Of a stretch of DNA of 64,000 bases, positions 9,093 to 20,689 are shown in pieces; position 1 is the first letter of the stretch; every line of letters begins with the position of its first letter. The stretch spans positions 6,283,001-6,347,000 of the forward strand of contig NZ_CP121634.1 of assembly GCF_029714945.1 (NCBI RefSeq), written 5' to 3'. The position numbers and the translations under genes are program-made. The notes beneath the pieces were generated by a model. It was not told the DNA's origin and made no database searches. It saw nothing but the letters and a program-made list of their open reading frames with translations. The stretch is from Bradyrhizobium sp. CIAT3101 (GTDB lineage Bacteria; Pseudomonadota; Alphaproteobacteria; Rhizobiales; Xanthobacteraceae).

Positions 9093-10718
9093 CTACCTGC
9101 GCAGCAGCCCGCCGAGCGCGCCGCGGACGAGTGCGCGGCCGACCGAGCCGCCCAACTGGCCGCCGACCGATTTGCCGAGATCGGCCACGACGCCGCCGAC
9201 CACCTTGTCGGTGACCGTGCGCGTGACGTCGCGCGCGATGCGCTGTCCCGTCGTCAGCCGGTTGCGGCCGGTGTTGGTGCCGAAGATGGTACCGACGATC
9301 GAGCCGATCTGGCCGAGGATGCCGCCACCGCCTCCACCCGCCTGGCCATCGGCCGGCGCCGCGGTGCCGGCGATGCGCTTCTGGAGGATCTCATAGGCGG
9401 ATTCGGAATCGATCGCGGTGTCGTATTTGCCCTTCACCGGGCTCGCATCCATGATCGCCTTGCGCTCCTCCGCCGTGATCGGCCCGATGCGGGCCGACGG
9501 CGGGCGGATCAGCACCCGCTCGACCATCGCCGGCGTGCCGTTGCCTTCGAGGAATAACACCAGCGCCTCGCCCTTGCCGAGCTCCATGATCACCTTGGCG
9601 GTGTCGAGCTTCGGGTTGGGCCGGAAGGTCTGGGCGGCTGCTGCGACCGCCTTCTGGTCGCGCGGAGTGAAGGCGCGCAACGCATGCTGCACGCGGTTGC
9701 CCATCTGCCCGAGCACGCGGTCGGGCACGTCGATCGGGTTTTGCGTGACGAAATAGACGCCGACGCCCTTGGAGCGGATCAGCCGGACCACCTGCTCGAT
9801 CTTGTCCATCAACGCCTTCGGCGCGTCGTTGAACAACAGATGCGCCTCGTCGAAGAAGAACACCAGCTTGGGCTTGGGAAGGTCACCGGCCTCGGGCAAT
9901 TCCTCGAACAGCTCTGACAGCATCCACAGCAGGAATGTCGCGTAAAGCCGCGGGCTCTGCATCAGCTTGTCGGCGACCAGGATGTTGACCATGCCGCGGC
10001 CGTCGCGGTCGGTCTTCATGAAGTCCTTCAAGGTCAGCGCCGGCTCGCCGAAGAATTTTGTCGCGCCCTGGTTCTCCAGCACCAGCAGCTGCCGCTGGAT
10101 GGTGCCGACGGTGGCCTTGGTGACGTTGCCAAAACCCTGGGCGGCCTTGCGGATCGGCGCGAGCGGATCCTCGTCCGCATCCGGTCCCTTCTTGCCGCTG
10201 TCGGGCACGATGGCATCCAGCAGCGCCCGCAGATCCTTCATGTCGATCAGCGCGAGACCGTTGTCGTCGGCGACGCGGAAGGCGACGTTGAGCACGCCCT
10301 CCTGCACGTCGTTGAGATCGAGCATGCGCGCCAGCAGCAGCGGCCCCATCTCGGTGATGGTGGCCCGCACCGGATGGCCCTGCTCGCCGAACACGTCCCA
10401 AAACACCGTCGAGAACTGGTCGGGCTGGAACGTCAGCCCCATCTCGCTGGCACGCTTGACGATGAAGTCCTTTGCCTCCCCGACCTCGGAGATGCCGGAG
10501 AGGTCGCCCTTGATGTCGGCGGCGAACACCGGAACACCGGCCCGCGCAAATCCTTCCGCCATGACCTGCAGCGTGACCGTCTTGCCCGTTCCGGTCGCGC
10601 CGGTGACGAGGCCATGGCGATTGGCGAGCGCCAGCGTCAGCCAGGCCTGCTCGTCTCCCTTGCCGACGAAGATTTTGTCGTCGGTATCGCCGAGCTTGTT
10701 GTCCTGCGCCGTCATCAT
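9093..10718 (-). CDS. HerA-like DUF853 ATPase
   Basis: A 541-residue P-loop ATPase of the DUF853 (HerA/FtsK-like helicase domain) family. The Walker A motif GATGTGKT is at residues 40-47 and the Walker [11 protein letters not shown] about 265 residues later. ADIKGDLSG and a sensor-like [12 protein letters not shown] are also family signatures. The C-terminus is Gly-rich ([16 protein letters not shown]) and ends in a helical repeat resembling an oligomerisation tail. The family occurs widely as a single gene with no proven role; DNA translocation is suspected by homology to HerA. It has no nuclease (NurA-like) partner here. Two adjacent ATGs exist at the start. Confidence 0.85.
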   Translation of the reverse strand: MMTAQDNKLGDTDDKIFVGKGDEQAWLTLALANRHGLVTGATGTGKTVTLQVMAEGFARAGVPVFAADIKGDLSGISEVGEAKDFIVKRASEMGLTFQPDQFSTVFWDVFGEQGHPVRATITEMGPLLLARMLDLNDVQEGVLNVAFRVADDNGLALIDMKDLRALLDAIVPDSGKKGPDADEDPLAPIRKAAQGFGNVTKATVGTIQRQLLVLENQGATKFFGEPALTLKDFMKTDRDGRGMVNILVADKLMQSPRLYATFLLWMLSELFEELPEAGDLPKPKLVFFFDEAHLLFNDAPKALMDKIEQVVRLIRSKGVGVYFVTQNPIDVPDRVLGQMGNRVQHALRAFTPRDQKAVAAAAQTFRPNPKLDTAKVIMELGKGEALVLFLEGNGTPAMVERVLIRPPSARIGPITAEERKAIMDASPVKGKYDTAIDSESAYEILQKRIAGTAAPADGQAGGGGGGILGQIGSIVGTIFGTNTGRNRLTTGQRIARDVTRTVTDKVVGGVVADLGKSVGGQLGGSVGRALVRGALGGLLRR

Positions 10719-11048
10719 TCTCTCTATCGTTAGTTTCGCGTATTGAAACTCGGGCCCGCCAGTTCCGTAGTTTAACGCATGTCGCGAGCCGATTGAAACC
10801 GTTCAAGACGGCGTTCACATGCGACATTGTCGGAGACACCGCGCGCGGCATGCGCCAAAAGTCGGAGTGATACATTCGCACCGCGGCAATTTTTCACGGA
10901 TTCCTTCTCCGCTCTTGCATCGCTGCAACACTTTTTGCGTCTTCGGAACGTTGCGTGCGTTCATCGCTTGTATTTCACATCGCACCGGCTCAAGATCGTT
11001 TTTCGAAAATATTCTCCGGCATGTGAACCGGCTGAGGGGCAGGCCCAT
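10719..11048. other. intergenic region between divergent genes
   Basis: About 330 bases between the leftward DUF853 ATPase and the rightward DUF2267-like gene. It is less GC-rich than coding DNA and should hold both promoters. No confident -35/-10 pair, repeat or small gene was identified. The long open frames that cross it belong to out-of-frame extensions of the neighbour. Confidence 0.4.
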
Positions 11049-11414
11049 ATGGACGAGCTGATCGGACAGCTGGCGGCAAACGCCAGCATAGATAGTGCTG
11101 TCGCTGAAAAGACCGTCGGCATTATCCTGGGTTTCCTCCGCAGCGAAGGTCCTCCCGACAGCGTGCAGGCTCTGATCGACCAAATCCCCGGTGCGGAAGG
11201 CGCGATCGAGGCGTCCAAGAGCGGTGGCGGACTGTCGCGGCTGATGGGCGGCGGCCTGATGGCCGTCGGCACGCGCCTGATGGGCCTTGGGCTTGGCATG
11301 TCCGACATCCAAACCATTGCGCGTGAACTTTTTCGTTTTGGTCGAGACAAAATCGGAGCGGATCAGATGGGCAAGATCATCGCGGGCACGCCGGGCCTTA
11401 GCCAATTCGCCTGA
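11049..11414 (+). CDS. DUF2267-like small helical protein
   Basis: A 121-residue, mostly helical protein (MDELIGQLAANASIDSAVAE...). The N-terminal part resembles the helical repeat of DUF2267-type proteins (AEKTVGIILGFLRSEGPPD). A Gly/Met-rich central stretch (LMGGGLMAVGTRLMGLGLGM) and a C-terminal helix ending GTPGLSQFA follow. The ATG at 11049 is chosen because GAGGGG lies 8-13 bases upstream; longer in-frame extensions start in AT-rich promoter DNA. The family is uncharacterised. The next gene starts 24 bases downstream, suggesting a two-gene unit. Confidence 0.75.
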   Translation: MDELIGQLAANASIDSAVAEKTVGIILGFLRSEGPPDSVQALIDQIPGAEGAIEASKSGGGLSRLMGGGLMAVGTRLMGLGLGMSDIQTIARELFRFGRDKIGADQMGKIIAGTPGLSQFA

Positions 11415-11438
11415 GCGACGCATTTCATATTGAGTATC

Positions 11439-11846
11439 ATGACATATCCGATCTCAGAGATTGAGGGCCTGCCGGCCTTTGCCGCCAACAAGTTGAAGGC
11501 GCAGGGGATCCGCACGACCGACGCGCTGCTGGAAGCCGCGAGCACGGCCAGGGGCCGCAAGGCGCTCTCGGCCAAGACCGGCATCAGCGAGCAGTCGCTG
11601 CTGGAGTGGGCCAACGTCTCCGACTACATGCGCATTCCCGGCATGGGCCGGGCCAAGGTCGGCCTGGTCCGCGCCGCCGGCGTCACCACGGTGCGCGAGC
11701 TCGCTTATCGGAATCCGGCAAGATTGGCGCAGAGCATGCGCGAGGCCAACGATCGCAGAAAGCTCGTCCGCATCCTTCCCTCCGAGAAGTCGGTCGGCGA
11801 CATCATCGCCAAGGCCAGGAAGCTGCCGCCGAAGATCACGTATTAG
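11439..11846 (+). CDS. DUF4332 helix-hairpin-helix protein
   Basis: A 135-residue protein with two consecutive helix-hairpin-helix-like units: IEGLPAFAANKLKAQGIRTT and, after a linker, RIPGMGRAKVGLVRAAGVTT. This is the layout of DUF4332 proteins, which are related to non-specific DNA-binding HhH folds of RadA/RuvA type; DNA binding is inferred only. The ATG at 11439 is used, though an in-frame TTG nine bases earlier would add three residues. It probably forms a transcription unit with the preceding DUF2267-like gene. An extragenic repeat follows it. Confidence 0.75.
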   Translation: MTYPISEIEGLPAFAANKLKAQGIRTTDALLEAASTARGRKALSAKTGISEQSLLEWANVSDYMRIPGMGRAKVGLVRAAGVTTVRELAYRNPARLAQSMREANDRRKLVRILPSEKSVGDIIAKARKLPPKITY

Positions 11847-11885
11847 GCCTCTCGCTCGGCATACGACGAGCCGCGTTACTCTCGA

Positions 11886-11990
11886 TGTCATACCCCACGA
11901 ATGCGGGGTAGCCAGTACGCCGCAGCGCCTCCGTATTACCGCACTGCCTCGGAGTACTGGATTGCCCGCTTTCGCGGGCAATGACAGTGA
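11886..11990. repeat. extragenic palindromic repeat upstream of folP
   Basis: Ends are imperfect inverted repeats: tgtcataccccacgaatgcg on the left and cgctttcgcgggcaatgaca on the right. An inner pair (gccagtac / gtactggat) flanks a variable centre. Each end carries its own small hairpin. This architecture is typical of short, non-coding, dispersed repeats in Bradyrhizobium genomes, a recollection not verified here. The right arm contains an ATG in frame with folP. Confidence 0.7.
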
Positions 11991-12037
11991 GGGTATTGGC
12001 CTTGACTCCCCCTCCCCGACCGCGCAAAGCCACGCGC

Positions 12038-12898
12038 ATGAACGCCTCGCCCTCCCCATCCGTCCCGCCGGCCGGCTCGGCCGGGCCAGATGCGCTGCGG
12101 ACGCTGCTCGACCGGCCTCTGCCGGCGGTGATGGGCGTGCTCAACGTGACGCCGGATTCCTTTTCCGACGGCGGCGACTTTATCGCGCCGGACCAGGCGC
12201 TGGCACGGGCGCGGGCGATGATCGAGGCCGGCGTCGACATCATCGATATCGGCGCCGAATCCACCCGGCCCTACAAGGGCGCCCAGCCGGTGACCGCGGC
12301 GGACGAGTTGTCCCGGCTGAAGCCGGTGCTGTCTGACATCGTCGCGCTCGGCGTTCCCGTCTCGATCGACAGCATGAAGGCGGAGGTGGTGGCCTTCGCG
12401 CTCGACCGGGGCGCGGCCATCGCCAACGACGTCTGGGGGTTGCAGCGCGACGCCGATATGGCGCCGGTGGTCGCTGCCCGCGGCGTCCCCGTCATCGTCA
12501 TGCACAACCGCGACAGCGTCGATTCCGCCATCGACATCGTCGCGGACATGAAGGCGTTCTTCCTGCGCTCGCTGGATATCGCCGCGAAAGCCGGCATCGC
12601 ACGCGACAGAATCGTGCTGGATCCCGGCATCGGCTTCGGCAAGACCGCCGAGCAGAGCATGATCGCGCTGGCGCGGCTGCACGAGCTCGACATGTTCGGC
12701 CTGCCGATCCTGGTCGGCGCCTCGCGCAAGCGTTTCATCGCCTCGGTGTCGCCGTCAGAGCCGAAAGAGCGGCTCGCCGGATCGATCGCCGCGCATCTGA
12801 TCGCAGCCCGGAAGGGCGCGAAGATCATCCGGACCCATGACGTCGCCGAGACCCTGCAGGCCCTGCGGGTCGCCAACGCAATCGAGAGCAAGCAATGA
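12038..12898 (+). CDS. folP: dihydropteroate synthase
   Basis: A 286-residue enzyme condensing p-aminobenzoate with hydroxymethyl-dihydropterin pyrophosphate to dihydropteroate. Signatures are GVLNVTPDSFSDGG (residues 33-46), DIGAESTRP (70-78), DVWGLQRD, LDPGIGFGK and the late GASRKRF loop that contacts substrate. A longer in-frame start exists at 11981, but it lies inside an extragenic repeat; the ATG at 12038 (MNASPSPS) is therefore preferred. The stop overlaps the folB start by four bases (ATGA), indicating translational coupling in a folP-folB-folK operon. Sulfonamide resistance mutations cannot be judged. Confidence 0.95.
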   Translation: MNASPSPSVPPAGSAGPDALRTLLDRPLPAVMGVLNVTPDSFSDGGDFIAPDQALARARAMIEAGVDIIDIGAESTRPYKGAQPVTAADELSRLKPVLSDIVALGVPVSIDSMKAEVVAFALDRGAAIANDVWGLQRDADMAPVVAARGVPVIVMHNRDSVDSAIDIVADMKAFFLRSLDIAAKAGIARDRIVLDPGIGFGKTAEQSMIALARLHELDMFGLPILVGASRKRFIASVSPSEPKERLAGSIAAHLIAARKGAKIIRTHDVAETLQALRVANAIESKQ

Positions 12899-13263
12899 CC
12901 GATACGATCTTCGTGACCGGCCTGTCGATCCACGCGCGCCATGGCGTGATGGATCACGAGACCGAAGTCGGCCAGCGTTTCGTCATCGACCTCGAGCTCT
13001 ACACCGACCTGTCGGAGCCTTCGCGCAGCGACCGCCTCTCCGACACCGTGTCCTATGCCGACGTGGTGGCGACCACGACGGCGGCGTTCAAGAACACCAA
13101 TTACAAGCTGCTGGAGCGCGCGGCCGGTGCGGTCGCCGACGCCATCCTGTCGCACTTCCCGCGCATCCGCGCCGTGAAGATCACCGTGCACAAGCCGCAT
13201 GCGCCGATCGCCGCGATCTTCGACGATGTCGGCATCATGCTGACCCGCTCGCGGCACCCCTGA
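12895..13263 (+). CDS. folB: dihydroneopterin aldolase
   Basis: A 122-residue protein of normal FolB size, converting 7,8-dihydroneopterin to 6-hydroxymethyl-dihydropterin and glycolaldehyde in folate synthesis. Family features are the N-terminal VTGLSIHARHGVMDHE, the DTVSYADV block, the catalytic-region LLERAAGAVAD with a conserved Glu, and VKITVHKPHAPI. It starts within the folP stop (ATGA) and ends one base before folK, so the three genes are tightly coupled. Confidence 0.95.
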   Translation: MTDTIFVTGLSIHARHGVMDHETEVGQRFVIDLELYTDLSEPSRSDRLSDTVSYADVVATTTAAFKNTNYKLLERAAGAVADAILSHFPRIRAVKITVHKPHAPIAAIFDDVGIMLTRSRHP

Positions 13264-13264
13264 C

Positions 13265-13756
13265 ATGGCGAGCGTGCTGATCGCACTCGGCGGCAATGTC
13301 GGCGATGTCCGAGCGACATTCCGCAAGGCGATCGCCCATATCTGCGGCATGGCGCAAGCCGCGGTTATCGCGCGTTCGTCGGACTACACCACGCCGCCCT
13401 GGGGCGACGTGGACCAGGATCCCTTCATCAACGCCTGCGTCGAGATCGAGACCGACCTCGATCCGCACGCGCTATTGTTCGTCATGCAGAAAGTCGAGCA
13501 GAAATTCGGCCGCACGCGCGACAAGGATCGGCGCTGGGGCCCGCGCACGCTCGATCTCGACATGATCGCCTATGACGATGTGTCGTTTCAAAAGCCCGAC
13601 CTGACCCTGCCGCATCCGCGGCTGTTCGAGCGCGCCTTCGTGCTGGTGCCGCTGGCCGAAATCGCGCCCGACCGCGTGATCTCGGGCATTCGTGTGCGTG
13701 ACGGCCTCGCCAGCGTCTCGACGCAAGGCATTGAGCGGCTTTCGGATACCGGTTAA
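13265..13756 (+). CDS. folK: HPPK, hydroxymethyl-dihydropterin pyrophosphokinase
   Basis: A 163-residue enzyme transferring pyrophosphate from ATP to 6-hydroxymethyl-dihydropterin, giving the FolP substrate. Visible motifs are ALGGNVGD at the N-terminus, TPPWGDVDQDPFINACVEIET in the middle, and DRRWGPRTLDLDMIAY with the Mg-binding DxD. HPRLFERAFVLVPLAEIAP is the usual C-terminal block. It is the last gene of the folPBK operon. The gap of 81 bases to the next gene is large enough for a new promoter. Confidence 0.95.
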   Translation: MASVLIALGGNVGDVRATFRKAIAHICGMAQAAVIARSSDYTTPPWGDVDQDPFINACVEIETDLDPHALLFVMQKVEQKFGRTRDKDRRWGPRTLDLDMIAYDDVSFQKPDLTLPHPRLFERAFVLVPLAEIAPDRVISGIRVRDGLASVSTQGIERLSDTG

Positions 13757-13837
13757 CCAAAAACAACCGTTTGCAGGGAGGGCCGGCCGTGGCAATTTCG
13801 CCTGCGAATAACGAGACGTTTGGGAGCCCTTGGCCGT

Positions 13838-15712
13838 ATGACCTCCGTGACTGACAATCTGCCGCTGGCGGCCGATTTTCCCAAGGCGACGGACGCGGAC
13901 TGGCGCAAGCTGGTCGACGGTGTGCTGAAGGGCGCGCCATTCGAGAAGCTGGTCGGCAAGACCTATGACGGCCTGAAGATCCAGCCGCTCTATCCGCGCA
14001 CCAAGGGCGCCGCGCTGCTGACGGGGCGCGCGGCGGCTGCACCATGGCTGATCATGCAGCGGGTCGATCATCCCGATGCGGCGGCGGCGAATGCGCAAGC
14101 CTTGCAGGATCTGGAGAACGGGGCGACGGGCCTCGAGATCGAGTTCGCCGGAGGACCGGGTGCACGCGGCTTCGGTGTCATCGACGCCGATCCGGCAACG
14201 CTGGCGCGGCTGTTCGACGGCGTGTTCCTCGATGCCGGCGTCGCGATCTCGCTCAACCCGGTGGCCGGCCGGCAGGATGCCGGCACGCTGTTCGCCGATA
14301 TGGTCGAGGCCAAAAAGCTCGATCCCGCTGGGATCGACGTGCGCTTCAACTACCAGGCCCTGAGCACGTTCGCCGTGCGCGGCGCCGCGCTCGCGCCATG
14401 GTCGGAATACGAAGCACCCTTTGCGCGCATCGTGTCGGGCCTGATCGGGCGCGGCTTCAAAGGTCCGTTCGTGCTCGCCGACGGCCGTCCCGTCCACGAC
14501 GCCGGCGGTTCCGAGGCCCAGGAGTTGGCATTCGTGCTGTCGCTCGGTGCGACCTATCTGCGCATGCTCGAGCGCGGCGGCATCGATCTCGATGTCGCGC
14601 GACAAGCCGTTTCATTCCGGCTCAGCGCCGACGCCGACCAGTTCCTGACCATGGCCAAGTTCCGCGCCTTGCGGCAGCTCTGGGCCCGCGTCGAGCAGGC
14701 GTGCGGCCTCGCGCCTCGGCCCGCTTTCATCGCCGCGGAAACCGCCTGGCGCATGCTGACGCAGCGCGATCCCTATGTGAACATGCTGCGTGCGACCATC
14801 GCGACCTTCGCTGCCGGGCTTGCCGGCGCCAACGCAATCACCGTGCTGCCGCATACGCTGGCACGCGGGCTGCCTGACCCGTTCGCGCGGCGCGTGGCGC
14901 GCAACACGCAACTGCTGCTGCTGGAAGAAAGCAACCTCGCAAAAGTCAGCGATCCCGCGGCGGGATCCGGCGGCATCGAGACGCTGACGTCGGAACTGTG
15001 CGCGACGGCATGGGCGTTGTTCCAGGAGGCCGAGAAAGCCGGCGGCGCCTTCGCCGCTCTTCAACAGGGCCTGTTCCAGAGCAAGGTCGCAGCCACGCGC
15101 AAGGCGCGCGAGGCCAACATCGCAAAGCGCCGCGACGTGCTGACCGGCGCCAGCGAGTTTCCCAATCTGCACGAGGCCGACGCCACCGTGCTCGACGTGA
15201 AGCCGATCGCGCTGCCGCCCTCCGGCGAGCCGAAATGCAAATTCGATGCGCTGGCGCCGATGCGCCTCGCCGCGCCGTTCGAAGCGCTGCGCGACAAATC
15301 CGATGCAGCGTTGAAAGCGCGCGGCACGCGGCCGAGCGTATTCCTGGCCAATCTCGGCACGCCGGCGGATTTCACCGCGCGCGCGACCTTTGCAAAAAGC
15401 TTCTTCGAGGCCAGCGGCATCCAGACGGTCGACAGCGAGGGTTTTGCCGATCCGGCCAAGCTCGCCGCCGCCTTCAAGGCCTCCGGCGCTGCGCTCGCCT
15501 GCCTTTGTTCCAGCGACAAGGTCTATGCGGAACACGCCGAGGCGGCGGCAAGGGCCCTGCAAACGGCAGGCGGCCGACATATCTATCTCGCAGGCCGTCC
15601 GACCGAGGCCGAGGCGGCGCTGCGGGCGGCCGGTGTCACCGGCTTCGTGTTTGCCGGCGGCGACGCGCTCGCCACGTTGCAGGACGCTTATTTGCGGATG
15701 GAACAGGCATGA
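13838..15712 (+). CDS. mutA: methylmalonyl-CoA mutase small-subunit homologue
   Basis: A 624-residue protein homologous to the non-catalytic (beta/small) subunit of methylmalonyl-CoA mutase, which pairs with the catalytic subunit encoded at 16389-18545. The N-terminal two-thirds has the substrate-barrel sequence (for example RAAAAPWLIMQRVDHPD and MLTQRDPYVNMLRATIATFAAG). The C-terminal 110 residues have a B12-domain-like fold order (FLANLGTPADFTARATFAKS) without the DxHxxG cobalamin-ligand motif, as expected of the small subunit. The ATG at 13838 is used; a TTG at 13820 is in frame. The stop overlaps the start of the following GFA gene. Confidence 0.9.
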   Translation: MTSVTDNLPLAADFPKATDADWRKLVDGVLKGAPFEKLVGKTYDGLKIQPLYPRTKGAALLTGRAAAAPWLIMQRVDHPDAAAANAQALQDLENGATGLEIEFAGGPGARGFGVIDADPATLARLFDGVFLDAGVAISLNPVAGRQDAGTLFADMVEAKKLDPAGIDVRFNYQALSTFAVRGAALAPWSEYEAPFARIVSGLIGRGFKGPFVLADGRPVHDAGGSEAQELAFVLSLGATYLRMLERGGIDLDVARQAVSFRLSADADQFLTMAKFRALRQLWARVEQACGLAPRPAFIAAETAWRMLTQRDPYVNMLRATIATFAAGLAGANAITVLPHTLARGLPDPFARRVARNTQLLLLEESNLAKVSDPAAGSGGIETLTSELCATAWALFQEAEKAGGAFAALQQGLFQSKVAATRKAREANIAKRRDVLTGASEFPNLHEADATVLDVKPIALPPSGEPKCKFDALAPMRLAAPFEALRDKSDAALKARGTRPSVFLANLGTPADFTARATFAKSFFEASGIQTVDSEGFADPAKLAAAFKASGAALACLCSSDKVYAEHAEAAARALQTAGGRHIYLAGRPTEAEAALRAAGVTGFVFAGGDALATLQDAYLRMEQA

Positions 15713-16173
15713 CCGATACGAGCAAACCCGTTCTCACCGGCGGCTGCCAATGCGGCGCGGTGCGCTTTGCGATTTCGGCCACACCGAACCGGGTTTCGAT
15801 CTGCCACTGCCGGATGTGCCAGAAGGCGAGCGGCGCGCCATTCGCCTCCTTCGCCGACATCAACCGCACCGATTTCGCCTGGACCAAGGGCAAGCCGTCG
15901 TTCTTCCGCTCCTCCACGATCGCCGACCGCGGCTACTGCGCCGCCTGCGGCACGCCGCTGAGCTTCGGCCGCATCGACGGCGAGCGGATCGAGATCATGA
16001 CGGGCGCGTTCGACCGGCCCGATCGCCTGGTGCCGACGCGACAATATGGAAGCGAGTCTCGCCTGGGCTGGGTGGTTGGCATCTCCAATCTGCCGAGCCA
16101 GACCACACAGCAGAATTACGGGCCGGAGAAGATGGCGACCATCGTCAGCCATCAGCATCCGGATCATGATTGA
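15709..16173 (+). CDS. GFA family zinc protein
   Basis: A 154-residue protein of the GFA (glutathione-dependent formaldehyde-activating enzyme-like) family. Cysteine clusters that bind two zinc ions are evident: GGCQCGAVRF at about residue 12, CHCRMCQKASG at about 33, and CAACGTPL at about 78. Most members, this one probably included, are uncharacterised and should not be called formaldehyde-processing without test. The start ATG lies in the ATGA overlap with the mutA stop, so translation is coupled to the mutase small subunit, yet no biochemical link to the mutase is known to me. Confidence 0.85.
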   Translation: MTDTSKPVLTGGCQCGAVRFAISATPNRVSICHCRMCQKASGAPFASFADINRTDFAWTKGKPSFFRSSTIADRGYCAACGTPLSFGRIDGERIEIMTGAFDRPDRLVPTRQYGSESRLGWVVGISNLPSQTTQQNYGPEKMATIVSHQHPDHD

Positions 16174-16197
16174 GATCAATCCGTGGTAGGCTATGCC

Positions 16198-16388
16198 ATG
16201 CTTCAGGCGCTGGGAGAAATACTGCTCGGCTTGACAGAGTGGAAGGCGAACGTCGGGAAGCTGCTCGCCCGGCTTCTGTGGAGCGGGACTGGTATGATGA
16301 CTGAGAACCGGTCGTCGGATAATCCCGCTTACAAGAAGAATTTGCAGCGGCTGATCGAGCATCACCGCAGGTTTGAGGAATCCAAGGA

Positions 16389-16392
<4 letters not shown>
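16198..16392 (+). CDS. possible small protein overlapping the mutase start
   Basis: A frame of up to 64 residues from the ATG at 16198 ends in a TGA that overlaps the ATG of the mutase catalytic-subunit gene (16389-16392). The C-terminal half ([20 protein letters not shown]) is strongly helical and charged. A shorter start at the paired ATGs near 16294-16299 has GCGGGA upstream and would give about 32 residues. It fills the only gap between the GFA gene and the mutase. I do not recognise it; it may be a translation-coupling leader or a chance frame. Confidence 0.35.
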
Positions 16393-18545
<2,153 letters not shown>

Positions 18546-18706
18546 CTCCGCCGCGCCTGGGCGCCCGCATCAAACCGGCGGACGGGCTGCTGCGACCAAT
18601 CTTCACGTCCCGGTGTTCGCGCCGCGCGTTCTGCGCCGGTTCATCTTGCGATCATTATGCTCATGCCGATGTCCGAACGCGTCGACGGCGGTCGGATGTA
18701 AAATTG

Positions 18707-19519
18707 ATGGATATTGAAGTGACATATCGTGCAAACGTGCGGGCAGAATGGCTCGCGAGCCTTTTTGCCATCGCGACGATCGCGCTTACATCCCCCTCCC
18801 TCGCGGCCGATCCCAAGCCCGACGCCGTCGTCAAGAACAGAAACATCGAGGCGCGTGTCTTCCTCGACGACAAGATCAAGGCCGACGCGCCACTCGCGGC
18901 CGACTGCCTTGCCGAGGGCAGGAAATGGCTCGACAAGAACGCGGCTGACGCGGCTGCCTCACGCAAGCAGGACCCGCAATTCTTCAAGGACGGCGGCTGG
19001 GACTTTGAGCGCAAATATTCGATCCGCTCCGTCGTTGCCGACCGCTATGTCAGCCTCCTGCGTGACGACTATATGGACACCCATGGCGCCCATCCTAATT
19101 CGGACGTGAACACGGTGCTGTGGGACAAGTCCGAGAACAAGCGCATCTCGATCCGCCCGTTCTTCGCCGAGACCGCCGACAACGGCCCCACCATGAAGGC
19201 GATGGTAAAGGCCGTGATCGCCTCGCTCAGAATCGAGAAGAAGAAGCGCGACACCAGCGAGACAGCGACTGAGGAATGGTTCAAGGGCGTGGAGCCCAGC
19301 CTGCTCAAGATCGGCGCGGCGACGCTCGCGCCGTCGACCGAACCAGGCAAGAGCTCCGGCCTCACCTTCCACTACCCGCCCTATGCGGTCGGCCCCTATG
19401 CCGAGGGCCAATATGTCGCATTCGTTCCGTGGGAGACGTTGAAGCCCTATCTCACGGCGGAGGGCGCGCGCATCTTCGGCGGCACGCGGCCAAAAGGCGA
19501 TGCCGACCAGCCGCAATGA
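18707..19519 (+). CDS. exported DUF3298-type protein
   Basis: A protein of about 270 residues with a signal peptide (hydrophobic LASLFAIATIALTSPSLAA, probable cleavage after AA). Its mature domain resembles DUF4163/DUF3298 proteins such as the RsiV extracellular domain: YVSLLRDDYMDTHGAHPN (the HGAHPN motif), IRPFFAETAD, and a late FHYPPYAVGPYAEGQYVAFVPW. In RsiV this domain binds lysozyme; that function should not be transferred here, since no sigma gene is adjacent and the protein lacks an anti-sigma domain. It is probably periplasmic. The first of two in-frame starts is TTG; the ATG is used. Confidence 0.8.
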   Translation: MDIEVTYRANVRAEWLASLFAIATIALTSPSLAADPKPDAVVKNRNIEARVFLDDKIKADAPLAADCLAEGRKWLDKNAADAAASRKQDPQFFKDGGWDFERKYSIRSVVADRYVSLLRDDYMDTHGAHPNSDVNTVLWDKSENKRISIRPFFAETADNGPTMKAMVKAVIASLRIEKKKRDTSETATEEWFKGVEPSLLKIGAATLAPSTEPGKSSGLTFHYPPYAVGPYAEGQYVAFVPWETLKPYLTAEGARIFGGTRPKGDADQPQ

Positions 19520-19637
19520 GTTCCAGCGGAACCGTTGCTCACGGCGCCGTTGGGCGGCCGCTTGCGACATCCCTGCAAAGCCGCGTAGCATATTGCATTG
19601 ACCAGCCCGATTCCCGAGGGCGCCGCCGGGATTATTG

Positions 19638-20624
19638 ATGCCAGGAATTACGCGCCGCATTTTCGCGGCCTCTTCTGTGGCCGCCGCCACGTCCACCCTC
19701 CTCTCACCTGCGCGCGCGCAAGCCTATCCGGCGCGGCCGGTGACCTTGATCGTGCCGTGGGGTGCGGGGGGCGGCACGGATGCGACCGCGCGCATCGTCG
19801 CGACGCTGCTGGAGAAGGAGCTCGGCCAGCCGTTCAACGTCGTCAACCGCACCGGCGGATCCGGCGCAATTGGCCATGCCGAGATCGCAACCGCAGCGCC
19901 GGACGGCTACACGATCGGCACGCTGACCGTGGAAATCGCAATGCTGCATTGGCAAGCCCTGACGCAGCTGACGCCGCGGAATTTTACGCCGCTGGCGCTG
20001 GTGAACGAGGACCCGCCGGGCATCCAGGTCTCGACGTCCTCGCCCTACAAGACGGTGAAGGAGCTGATGGACGCCATCAAGCTGGCACCTCCCGGACGGT
20101 TCAAGGCTTCAGGCACCGGACAAGGCGGCATCTGGCATCTCGCCCTCGTCGGCTGGATGCAGGCAATGGGATTGCCGGCCAACCAGGTCGCGTGGTCGGC
20201 GTCGAATGGTGCAGCACCGGCCATGCAGGATCTCGTCGCGGGCAGCCTCGATCTCACCACCTGCTCGGTGCCGGAAGCACGCGCCACCATCGAGGCCGGC
20301 CAGGCCCGGAGCCTCGCGATCATGGCGCATGCGCGCAATCCGATCTTCCCGGACGTCCCGACGCTGAAGGAGACGATCGGTGTCGACTATTCCACCAGCT
20401 CGTGGCGTGGCATCGGCGGCCCGAAGTACTTGCCTCCGGCCGTTGCCGCCAAGCTGACCGCGGCCTTGAAGAACGTGTACGATTCCCCCGCATTCAAGGA
20501 CTTCATGACCGGACGCGGGTTTGGCACCGTCTGGCGCGATGCCGGCCAGTTCGAGACCTTCATGGACCAGGCGGATAGCCAGATGGGCCAGGCGATGAAG
20601 GCGGCGGGTTTTGCCAAGGCCTGA
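19638..20624 (+). CDS. Bug/TctC-family periplasmic substrate-binding protein
   Basis: A 328-residue solute-binding protein of the tripartite tricarboxylate transporter (TTT) Bug family, which binds carboxylated ligands in the periplasm. A twin-arginine-like signal (TRRIFAASSVAAATSTLLSP) is cleaved around ARAQA. YPARPVTLIVPWGAGGGTDA, NRTGGSGAIGHAEIA and PDGYTIGT are standard Bug blocks. No tctA/tctB membrane genes are near, as is usual for orphan Bug proteins. The ligand cannot be predicted. It sits between the DUF3298 gene and meaB in the same direction, 65 bases before the latter. Confidence 0.9.
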   Translation: MPGITRRIFAASSVAAATSTLLSPARAQAYPARPVTLIVPWGAGGGTDATARIVATLLEKELGQPFNVVNRTGGSGAIGHAEIATAAPDGYTIGTLTVEIAMLHWQALTQLTPRNFTPLALVNEDPPGIQVSTSSPYKTVKELMDAIKLAPPGRFKASGTGQGGIWHLALVGWMQAMGLPANQVAWSASNGAAPAMQDLVAGSLDLTTCSVPEARATIEAGQARSLAIMAHARNPIFPDVPTLKETIGVDYSTSSWRGIGGPKYLPPAVAAKLTAALKNVYDSPAFKDFMTGRGFGTVWRDAGQFETFMDQADSQMGQAMKAAGFAKA

Positions 20625-20689
20625 CGTAACCACGCGTGCTTTGTCCCGCGGGCACTCGCCTGCCTGCGCGCGCCGTTGTAAAGCAGGGC

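Noticed and set aside
18707..19519. Calling the DUF3298 protein RsiV, an anti-sigma factor
   Set aside because: It has a plain signal peptide, no cytoplasmic anti-sigma domain, and no sigma gene next to it.
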